A stretch of 26,252 nucleotides of DNA from BMS3ABIN04 sp965554225 (lineage in GTDB: Bacteria; Bacteroidota; Ignavibacteria; Ignavibacteriales; Melioribacteraceae). Where the stretch lies: the NCBI GenBank assembly GCA_965554225.1, contig CBEVZC010000032.1, positions 1 through 26,252 of the forward strand, read 5' to 3'. Every line of letters begins with the position of its first letter. Positions within the stretch are counted from its first letter, which is position 1. Both the position numbers and the translations under genes were made by a program. The notes beneath the pieces were generated by a model that was not told the DNA's origin, made no database searches, and saw nothing but the letters and a program-made list of their open reading frames with translations. Of this stretch, positions 1-6,865 are shown one piece after another.

Positions 1-1297
1 ATTTTGCTGAGCTCGAGCCTTCTTTTTTTATTTTATCGTTTTGGACAGATGTGAAAAAAGTAAAATAAATAAAAATCATCATGTTAAAAATCACTAAAAT
101 ATTAATAATTAAAATTTTAGATTTAATAAGATATTCTGTTTCTAACGGACGGAAAAAATAATTTATTATTCCCGAATAGTCGAAAGAAAAGAAGTTTCCT
201 GCGTAAGCTAAAACCATCATGGATTGGAACAAAACAGTAAAACTTATTACATTAATATTCGGCGTATTCCCATCATTCAAATGAACTGTTACAAAATAAG
301 TAAGTAAAACCTCATAAATGATAAATACAAGCACATTCAATAATGCACGCGGACTTCTATACAAATAAATCAAATTTTTCTTCTCAAAAGAACCAAGCGT
401 GGTTTTACTAAGCAGACTTGGAATTGCCGGTTTTTTTATCTTTTTTTCTTTCTGCGTTTTACCGTAATTACAGTTTTTATAAAATTTTGCCAGAAAGAGA
501 TTAATTGCAAATAATGCAACGCTAAATAAAATTAAATACAAAAAATAAACTACAATTTGAAGCGTATTATTTTGACCATTCAATGCAATAACGGCTTTGG
601 TAAAAACGCCGGTCGGTAAGTAGAATAAAACCTCACTTATTCTCTTAACACTATTCTCATTTGATAAATACGGTGGGATCTTAGGAATTGATAGAATAAT
701 TAACAAGAAAAAAGCAAAAAACAAAACCCAAAACAAAGACTTAAATTTATTGATCAATAAAACCGCCGTCGTGAAGTTTCTTAAAAATTCAATAATTGAA
801 TTAATACAAAACAGAAACAGCAATAGGATAAAAAGAAAAAATATTATTCCGGTTAAATTAAAAGAATTTCCAGTTATAAAATATGCCGAAAAATAAAGCG
901 GTAAAAAAATTATATTCACCCATTCACTGCTTACGGATACAGTTCTGGAAAATATTATTTGTTTAATGGTAATTGGGTAGCGAAGTAAAGTTTTTACACT
1001 AGATTGGTCGTAGTTTGAAGTTCCCACAAAAATAATTGCAACGATATTGACTAAGAAAATAAAAAATAAAACAATGTTAAAAACCGGGATAAAATTCACA
1101 CTGTTTAAACTAAAATTATTTTTTACGAATTCAACAATAATACTACTTGATAATATTGAGTTAACAACGAAATAGATTATGAATAAAACGGTTACTAATC
1201 TAAACCAAAAGTCGTTCTTTTTAAAAAAATAAAAAAACTCTCTTTTTTTCAGAGATGATAACAGATTTAAAATCTTGAAATTTTGAATCACCGTCAA
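1..1297 (-). CDS. ABC-2/exporter-type multi-span membrane protein (3' end cut by window edge)
   Basis: The minus strand is open without a stop from an in-frame TAG near 1330 to the left edge, about 432 codons. The product is very hydrophobic, with roughly eight or more predicted membrane segments. It carries features I associate with ABC-type exporter permeases: a GTSNYDQ...LLRYPI stretch about residues 93-110, a YLYRSPRALLN stretch near 300, and FFSFDYSGIINYFFRPLE near 375, where membrane segments meet short cytosolic loops. No in-frame ATG occurs near the beginning. I chose the TTG at 1297 (reading M-T-V-I-Q-N-F), with GGA six bases upstream; GTG at 1291 is an alternative. The cognate ATPase would be expected beyond the left edge. 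Family assignment comes from overall pattern only, and the substrate cannot be guessed. Confidence 0.6.
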   Translation of the reverse strand, partial: MTVIQNFKILNLLSSLKKREFFYFFKKNDFWFRLVTVLFIIYFVVNSILSSSIIVEFVKNNFSLNSVNFIPVFNIVLFFIFLVNIVAIIFVGTSNYDQSSVKTLLRYPITIKQIIFSRTVSVSSEWVNIIFLPLYFSAYFITGNSFNLTGIIFFLFILLLFLFCINSIIEFLRNFTTAVLLINKFKSLFWVLFFAFFLLIILSIPKIPPYLSNENSVKRISEVLFYLPTGVFTKAVIALNGQNNTLQIVVYFLYLILFSVALFAINLFLAKFYKNCNYGKTQKEKKIKKPAIPSLLSKTTLGSFEKKNLIYLYRSPRALLNVLVFIIYEVLLTYFVTVHLNDGNTPNINVISFTVLFQSMMVLAYAGNFFSFDYSGIINYFFRPLETEYLIKSKILIINILVIFNMMIFIYFTFFTSVQNDKIKKEGSSSAK

Positions 1298-1461
1298 TAA
1301 CAATCCATGTAGAAGATATATGACAACTTGCTAATCGATTATTTAAATTTAATCATTTTTTATATAGTTATCTACTTATTAAGAAGTGTTTTAACTATCA
1401 AAAGTAAGACTGCTCTATTTTAATAGTTTTCAACTCCTATAAAGAGACCTACAATTTATAA

Positions 1462-1875
1462 CTATAACTTAATAGAATCCGTTGCATAAGTATTTTCCGT
1501 TTCATAAACCCAAACACGAATTGCAGTAATATTACCCGGGAGATTACCTGAACGAATTTGATCCAAAAAATAGCCGCACATATTTTCCGCAGTTGTTTGA
1601 AACGGAACTGCAACATAGCTCGAGTTAAGTTTTTCTAAAACTTCTATCAGTTCTTTATCTTCATTAAAAACCATTACTGAATGATCCAAATTATCAACAA
1701 TAGGACCGACAATTTCTTTAACGTCGTAATAATCAAGTACCATTCCGTTTTTATCTAAAGTTCCTTCAAATTCTACCATTAATTTATATGAATGCCCATG
1801 AAGGTTTCTACATTTTCCTTTATGGCAAGGTAATCTATGACCCATTTCCCACTTAAATTCTTTTGCTATTTTCAT
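1462..1875 (-). CDS. queD: 6-carboxy-5,6,7,8-tetrahydropterin synthase (QueD)
   Basis: This is a 6-pyruvoyl-tetrahydropterin synthase family enzyme. QueD converts dihydroneopterin triphosphate to 6-carboxytetrahydropterin in the 7-deazaguanine (preQ0/queuosine) pathway. The zinc ligands are visible as His13 (MGHRL) and His26/His28 (LHGHS). The catalytic cysteine is probably Cys22, just before RNLHGHS. An LDHS motif follows near residue 64, a TTAEN motif near 95, and a YETENTYA stretch near the C-terminus fits pterin binding. The 137-residue length is normal. I start it at the ATG at 1875 rather than an upstream TTG at 1899, because the family begins at MKIAKEF and this ATG overlaps the queE stop as ATGA, which suggests translational coupling. 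The adjacent queE strongly supports QueD over a biopterin enzyme. Confidence 0.93.
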   Translation of the reverse strand: MKIAKEFKWEMGHRLPCHKGKCRNLHGHSYKLMVEFEGTLDKNGMVLDYYDVKEIVGPIVDNLDHSVMVFNEDKELIEVLEKLNSSYVAVPFQTTAENMCGYFLDQIRSGNLPGNITAIRVWVYETENTYATDSIKL

Positions 1876-2510
1876 ACTCCTTTTGTCTCCGGTTTCCAAA
1901 TGTATTTATGAATTTGCAGTTGATATCTTACTTTTAATTTATCGTTTAGTGTCCAATTAACCAATGTAACAGGTTCAAGTTTATCGAACACATTGGAAAA
2001 AAGAATTTCAAATTTATCATTCAATTTATATTCTTTTATAATTTCTTTCGACCAATCATAGTCTTCTTTATCACCTATTACAAATTTTATTTCGTCAATC
2101 GGTTTTAGAAAATTAATATTTTCGTAAAGATTTTTCTTTTCCATTTTGCTCGACGGACATTTCAGGTCCATAATAATTTTAACTCTTTCGTCAACATCTT
2201 TTACCGGCAAACTTCCTCCGGTCTCAAGCATTACTTCAAATTCTTCGTCACAAAGTTTTTTCATTAATTCCAATGATTTGTTTTGAACTAACGGCTCGCC
2301 GCCGGTTATTTCAACAAGTCTACATTGATATTTTTTTACTTCTCTAATAATTTCGTCAATCGATTTATCTTCGCCTTCGTAAAAAGCATATTCCGTATCG
2401 CAGTAACTGCAGCGAAGATTGCAATACGTTAACCGTACGAAAACACAAGGCAGTCCGGCATAAGAACTTTCGCCTTGAATCGAAAAAAATATTTCGTTTA
2501 CTTTTAGCAT
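1872..2510 (-). CDS. queE: 7-carboxy-7-deazaguanine synthase (QueE), radical SAM
   Basis: QueE is a radical SAM enzyme that contracts the ring of 6-carboxytetrahydropterin, the QueD product, to 7-carboxy-7-deazaguanine. The iron-sulfur motif is CX3CX2C at Cys30, Cys34 and Cys37 (YCNLRCSYCDT). The substrate-facing FSIQGES motif lies at residues 9-15, the SAM-binding ITGGEPL motif at 68-74, and the C-terminus has the typical QIHKYIW ending. Length is 212 residues, normal for the family. I use the ATG at 2510 (MLKVNEIFFSIQGE); a TTG at 2522 is possible but adds four residues not expected. It is the first gene of a two-gene unit with queD. The other pathway genes (folE, queC, queF) are not in the window, so the end product (queuosine or another deazaguanine) is not decided here. 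Confidence 0.94.
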   Translation of the reverse strand: MLKVNEIFFSIQGESSYAGLPCVFVRLTYCNLRCSYCDTEYAFYEGEDKSIDEIIREVKKYQCRLVEITGGEPLVQNKSLELMKKLCDEEFEVMLETGGSLPVKDVDERVKIIMDLKCPSSKMEKKNLYENINFLKPIDEIKFVIGDKEDYDWSKEIIKEYKLNDKFEILFSNVFDKLEPVTLVNWTLNDKLKVRYQLQIHKYIWKPETKGV

Positions 2511-2535
2511 ATATACTTTCAAAAAAAATGAACTG

Positions 2536-2543
2536 CAAAGATA
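2536..2543 (-). promoter_or_regulatory. Possible -7 box (TATCTTTG) upstream of queE
   Basis: On the minus strand the 8-mer TATCTTTG matches the TAnnTTTG -7 element known from Bacteroidetes housekeeping promoters. It lies about 25 bases before the queE ATG, so the leader would be very short. The expected TTG around -33 is only TTT here, so this is weak. The rest of the 2523-2762 gap shows nothing recognisable, and in particular no preQ1 riboswitch-like structure. Confidence 0.3.
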
Positions 2544-2762
2544 TTAAGAATTACTAAGATTATAAAGATTATCAATTTCCCTTAGTTAAACCTATTATGA
2601 TATTCAGGCACTTCGGCCGGAACGACACATCTTTTTATTGTTTCAAATCTATATTGAATTATTCTACTACAAACATTATTCAAATTCTTTTAACTCTTTC
2701 TGTTTTTTAGACAGATAATAATTCCTCAACAATTAAAAATTTATCTTTACTTATTCCTTGCC

Positions 2763-4640
2763 TCACTTCAAAACATTTACAATTACAGACGACGGATATT
2801 TTTTGGAATGATAAACTTTGTGATATGCTTTCACAAAATCTTTTTCATCAGCATGATAAATATCCGTGTATGTTTGAGGATTCCTATCGAAAAATGGGAA
2901 AAAGCTACTCTGGACTTGCACCATTATTTTATGATCTTTTTTGAATGTATGCAGAATATCCTGAAGATCAAATTTAACTTCCGTTACATGATTGGGAATA
3001 AACGGTTTGGGGTTATCAAATCCGTTACGGAATTTCCCTCTGAATATATCGTATCTGATCATCATTTGATAACCGCCCATTTCAATTCCTTTAGGATTTG
3101 GCACAGGATTTTTTGCGGAATCCGGAAAAACATCAATTACCTTAATAACCCAATCGGCATCCGTTCCGGTTGTTGATACAAATAAATCAACACCAATCGG
3201 TCCGGCAATTGTGATACTTCTGTCAAGCGGGGCAGACTCATAGACTAAAACATCCGGTCGTTCGGCTGCAAAGCGTTGATCTTCAACCATATAAGTTCTA
3301 TTATAAAATCTTTTCGAGTCCAATATTTTTGCTGTGTATGGCACTGGTTTATTCGGATCGCTTAAATATTCGTCAAACTTGTTTTTTCCCACTTTCGGTT
3401 TTGAAAAAGATAATTGTTCATTAGAATGAAAATACAGATTAGTCCTTTCAATATCCTTAGGCGGCCAATCATCAAAACTGTGCCATTCGTTGTTTCCGGT
3501 TTCATAAACATTAGCTTCAGGTAAATTCAGTTGACCTTTGTCTTTCAAATAATAATTAAAAAACGGCGTTTCAATATTTTTTCTATAAAACTCACTCGTA
3601 TTCTCACCGAAATTCATATCACCGAAAGATGAAACATTTCCCCTTCCCCATGCTCCATGCGGCCAAGGACCCATCACTAAAATATTAAAAGCATTTGGAT
3701 TCTTTTTTTCTATTGCACTGTAAGTATGCAAAGCACCATAAAGATCTTCGCTATCGAACCAACCGCCAATGGTCATAACGGCAGGTTTTACATTTTGAAA
3801 ATATTGTGTAGTATTTCTCGCCTGCCAAAATTTATCATAAGTTCCGTGTTTAAAAGCATCGTTCCAAAATTTAATTTTATGATGAAAATATTTTTCGTCA
3901 GCATTTTTTAACGGTCCCAAATTCAAGAAAAAAGCATACGCATCGGGCGAAGCATACTGCGGCGGCGTAGGCCATTTTGTAGTTAAGGTATCTCTCGGTT
4001 GACCGAAAACTTTGAAGAAATTAAAAGCCATTAATAACGTAAAAGCTCCGTTATGATGCATATCGTCATCAATAAACCAATTAGCAATTGGCGCTTGTGG
4101 AGAAACCGCTTTAATTGCCGGATGATTTGCCATTGCAGCCATTGCGGCATAGAATCCGGGATACGAAATTCCCCAGAATCCAACTTTACCATTGTTATTG
4201 GGAATGTTCCTAAGCAGCCAATCTACCGTATCGTAAGTATCCGATGCTTCGTCAACATCGTATTTGGTTTTCTTATTAGGGATGTATGGTCGCATATCAA
4301 CAAATTTTCCTTCCGACATAAATCTACCGCGTACATCTTGAATAACCAGAATAAAATTTTCATCGGTAAAATGTTTATAAACTTTTAAGTATCTGCTAAA
4401 TTTATCTTTTCCGTAAGGCGCGCAACTATACGGAGTTCGCCAAATCAAAATAGGATGCAACTCGGTTTTATCCTTGGGAGTATAAACAGAAGTAAATAAC
4501 TTTGCTCCGTCGCGCATTTCAATTTTATATTCCGCTTTTTCATATCTATCTTTTATTGATTGAGAATCTTGAGGATAAACAATTCCCGTTAATATAAATA
4601 AGAATAAAAGTACTTTTAATTTTATAATGTTTCGATTCAT
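2763..4640 (-). CDS. Secreted CocE/NonD-type (S15) hydrolase, alpha-amino-acid ester hydrolase / glutaryl acylase-like
   Basis: A 625-residue serine hydrolase of the X-Pro dipeptidyl-peptidase S15/CocE family. An N-terminal signal peptide (residues 1-23, ending IVYPQ) predicts export. The alpha/beta-hydrolase nucleophile is Ser159 in GISYPG, the acid probably Asp296 in GGWFDSED, and the base His328 in GPWPHGAW. The stretch after SPQAPI (IDDDMHHNGAF, residues 190-200) resembles the acidic cluster of alpha-amino-acid ester hydrolases, and TKWPTPPQYASPDAY (221-235) also fits that subgroup. The C-terminal third, from about residue 370, should be the jelly-roll domain of this family. The ATG at 4640 has a strong GAGGGG Shine-Dalgarno (4646-4651). 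Likely role is cleavage of acylated amino acids, dipeptides or esters outside the cytoplasm; the true substrate is not visible. It appears monocistronic. Confidence 0.88.
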   Translation of the reverse strand: MNRNIIKLKVLLFLFILTGIVYPQDSQSIKDRYEKAEYKIEMRDGAKLFTSVYTPKDKTELHPILIWRTPYSCAPYGKDKFSRYLKVYKHFTDENFILVIQDVRGRFMSEGKFVDMRPYIPNKKTKYDVDEASDTYDTVDWLLRNIPNNNGKVGFWGISYPGFYAAMAAMANHPAIKAVSPQAPIANWFIDDDMHHNGAFTLLMAFNFFKVFGQPRDTLTTKWPTPPQYASPDAYAFFLNLGPLKNADEKYFHHKIKFWNDAFKHGTYDKFWQARNTTQYFQNVKPAVMTIGGWFDSEDLYGALHTYSAIEKKNPNAFNILVMGPWPHGAWGRGNVSSFGDMNFGENTSEFYRKNIETPFFNYYLKDKGQLNLPEANVYETGNNEWHSFDDWPPKDIERTNLYFHSNEQLSFSKPKVGKNKFDEYLSDPNKPVPYTAKILDSKRFYNRTYMVEDQRFAAERPDVLVYESAPLDRSITIAGPIGVDLFVSTTGTDADWVIKVIDVFPDSAKNPVPNPKGIEMGGYQMMIRYDIFRGKFRNGFDNPKPFIPNHVTEVKFDLQDILHTFKKDHKIMVQVQSSFFPFFDRNPQTYTDIYHADEKDFVKAYHKVYHSKKYPSSVIVNVLK

Positions 4641-4856
4641 ATTTTCCCCTCAAAATGAATTGACAGAATTAGTGACTGTTTTTAAACTACAAAAAATTAG
4701 AATCTCTTGTAAGTAATTTAATTTGGAATAATCGGTTGTAGAAAAATATATAAAAAATCAAATCCCGGAGAATACTGACTCCTAAAATTTTATTTGAATT
4801 ATTTCCGAAATAACATTAGATTTAGGATTCTAAAAAATGACAAAATAGGAAAAGTA

Positions 4857-5117
4857 ATGGCGAATCACGCATCTGCAAAGAAAAGAATAAGAACAAATGA
4901 AAAAAGAAGATTGAGAAACAAAGCTTCTTTATCTAAAGTTAATACTTTGATGAAAAAAGTTTATGATTCAAAAGATAAAACCGATGGAGAAACAAACTTA
5001 AAAGAAGCTGTTTCCGCTATTGATAAAACTGCAGGAAAAGGAAGATTACATAAAAATAATGCTGCAAGGAAAAAATCGGCATTAACAAAATTTGTTAATT
5101 CTATCGAATCAAAATAA
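4857..5117 (+). CDS. rpsT: Small ribosomal subunit protein S20
   Basis: This encodes bS20, an 86-residue basic protein that binds 16S rRNA in the small subunit. The N-terminus MANHASAKKRIR and the C-terminal GKGRLHKNNAARKKSALTK stretch are characteristic. The open frame extends upstream to 4794, but the family begins exactly at MANHASAKK, and the ATG at 4857 is preceded by AGGAAAAG at 4848, a good ribosome site. It is transcribed alone and ends in a strong intrinsic terminator. The upstream region (4641-4856), shared with the divergent hydrolase gene, holds a small GGAG...CTCC inverted repeat at about 4766-4782. This could form in the leader, but I cannot link it to S20 autoregulation. Confidence 0.97.
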   Translation: MANHASAKKRIRTNEKRRLRNKASLSKVNTLMKKVYDSKDKTDGETNLKEAVSAIDKTAGKGRLHKNNAARKKSALTKFVNSIESK

Positions 5118-5141
5118 TTGTTCTTCAAAATTTATTTTATT

Positions 5142-5173
5142 ACGGAGCAATAAACTTACTGCTCCGTTTTTTT
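5142..5173 (+). terminator. Rho-independent terminator of rpsT
   Basis: An 8-base-pair perfect stem ACGGAGCA (5142-5149) / TGCTCCGT (5160-5167) with a 10-base loop is followed by six T. It lies 24 bases after the rpsT stop. On the other strand it lies just after the 5176 end of the GlmU-like gene, but the U-tract there is poor, so it mainly serves rpsT. Confidence 0.92.
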
Positions 5174-5175
5174 AA

Positions 5176-6690
5176 TTATTTGTCTAAACTTTCTACAGCG
5201 TCAATTCCGGCAGGCATCGGCAAATAAAATCTCACTTCTTGAACAGTCCCGTCCTTCTTTATCAATTTATCTACTTTTTTCTTAATTAATACACTATGCT
5301 CAATAAATACTTCGTTATCAACGATTGTACCGAATAGATAACTTGTTCCTTTAATTATTACATTTTTACCAATTTTCAGCGGGAAGTCATCACTACCGGT
5401 CATATTTACACTTGATTCAATTCTGGAATAGTCCCCTATTTCAATATTACCTTTTATTATATCACCCCAGAAAACTTCTACATAATTTCCTATTTTAAAT
5501 TTTTGATGCGGAAAACAAGAAAGATGAACATTTTCCCAAATAGTAATATTTTTACCAAAACTTACATTTCCTTTAACATAAACGTTTTTATGAAGTTTTA
5601 AATTATAATTTAATTTTACTCCTTTACCAATATAAACGCCCTTCCCTATTCTCAAGTCGAGAGGTTTTCCTTTTTTATCATCTTTAATAATATCTTTAAT
5701 TACATCTTCGTGAATAAAGAAATCATCTGGATCGTCAATCTCTACAATATCTTTTAATTTTTCGTAAGCCATTTTTCTTGCAATGGCTTCCATTTTTTTA
5801 AGTACCGATTTGTTATTAAATCCCATTATTACATATTGTTGTTGCGGACTAACCGCACTTACAGTTAAGCCGGTTTTGTTGAATAAACTTATTAAATCAG
5901 TAATATAAATTTCATTTTGTACATTTTTATTTTCGAGTTTATTTATCAGTCTAACAAGATGCTTATACTTAAATGCAAATACACCGGAATTGAATTCGTT
6001 ATTGTTTATTAATTCTTCTTTAGTGTAGGAATAATTTTCCCCGTTAAAAGTTACTACATACGGTTCATTATCCTTTAAATTTAATATATCCTTATATTCC
6101 AAAATTTCAATTACTTTATTAAAATCTCTCCCGGAAGATTTACCAGTAACATTTTTTTTCTTTACACGAATTATTCTTCCGTAATAGTTGTATTCGGGCT
6201 TACCATCGTATAATCCTGTAAGTACCATCATATCGGCTTTGGACTTAATAAATTTTGATCGGAACATTCTCATAGTTTGGGCATTAATCAATCCCATATC
6301 GCCTGGCAACACATAAATATTCCCGTCATAATTTTTTGCTTTAATATTTTTTAAAGCAACTTGAACTGCATGTCCGGTTCCGTTTTGTTCCTCTTGATAA
6401 GCAAATGAGCAATGTTCTCTTTTCCCGATAACTTTAATAACATCTTCAGCTTTAATTCCAACAACAATCACACGATTCGATTTGGGCAAACCTCTTTCAC
6501 ATGCATTAAAAACTCTTTCCACTGTTGGAACTTCCCAAATTTTATGCAGCATTTTTGATGTTTGCGATTTAATTCTTTTTCCATGGCCGGCTGCAAGGAC
6601 AATTGCAGTTTCCTTTAATTTTGAATTAAATGGAGAGGAATATTCACTAATTAGCTTTTTAATTAAATTTCCATTTTTTATATTAGACAT
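5176..6690 (-). CDS. GlmU-like sugar nucleotidyltransferase with divergent left-handed beta-helix
   Basis: The N-terminal half (about 28-290) is a nucleotidyltransferase of the GlmU/UDP-GlcNAc pyrophosphorylase type. It shows LAAGHGKRIKS (32-42), a lysine in TSKMLH, QNGTGHA (102-108), PGDMGL (129-134), YYGRIIR, and NEFNSGVFAF. The C-terminal part (about 345-490) has repeated hexapeptide-like turns (IGKGVYIGKGV, IGNYVEV, IEIGDYSRI), suggesting a left-handed beta-helix. However, the GlmU acetyltransferase signature HLSYLGDA and its surrounding lysine and histidine residues are not visible. It is therefore probably a UTP- or other NTP-dependent sugar-1-phosphate transferase, not a proven bifunctional GlmU. 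A 27-residue N-terminal extension precedes the fold; the ATG at 6690 is backed by GGAG at 6696-6699. Length of 504 is slightly above GlmU (about 455). It stands alone, convergent with rpsT. Confidence 0.75.
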   Translation of the reverse strand: MSNIKNGNLIKKLISEYSSPFNSKLKETAIVLAAGHGKRIKSQTSKMLHKIWEVPTVERVFNACERGLPKSNRVIVVGIKAEDVIKVIGKREHCSFAYQEEQNGTGHAVQVALKNIKAKNYDGNIYVLPGDMGLINAQTMRMFRSKFIKSKADMMVLTGLYDGKPEYNYYGRIIRVKKKNVTGKSSGRDFNKVIEILEYKDILNLKDNEPYVVTFNGENYSYTKEELINNNEFNSGVFAFKYKHLVRLINKLENKNVQNEIYITDLISLFNKTGLTVSAVSPQQQYVIMGFNNKSVLKKMEAIARKMAYEKLKDIVEIDDPDDFFIHEDVIKDIIKDDKKGKPLDLRIGKGVYIGKGVKLNYNLKLHKNVYVKGNVSFGKNITIWENVHLSCFPHQKFKIGNYVEVFWGDIIKGNIEIGDYSRIESSVNMTGSDDFPLKIGKNVIIKGTSYLFGTIVDNEVFIEHSVLIKKKVDKLIKKDGTVQEVRFYLPMPAGIDAVESLDK

Positions 6691-6865
6691 GGATACTCCA
6701 TAGTTTAGAAAATTTTTCGAAATAGCTATTACTTAAAATAATAATAAATCTGTTCAGTTTAATAGGATTTTCGCATTTTATATATTTAATTTTAGCAAAA
6801 CAAATGAATAATTTCCAAAAGTCAAGTATCAACTTTTTAATTTTTAACATCACAGAGGATATATT

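Noticed and set aside
2523..2762. Possible preQ1 riboswitch before queE
   Set aside because: No compact pseudoknot-like sequence is seen, and the likely leader is only about 20 bases.
2808..3176. Plus-strand open frame inside the S15 hydrolase gene
   Set aside because: It has no recognisable features and lies fully antisense to a well-supported gene.
4794..4856. N-terminal extension of ribosomal protein S20
   Set aside because: The family starts at MANHASAKK, and a good Shine-Dalgarno precedes the ATG at 4857.
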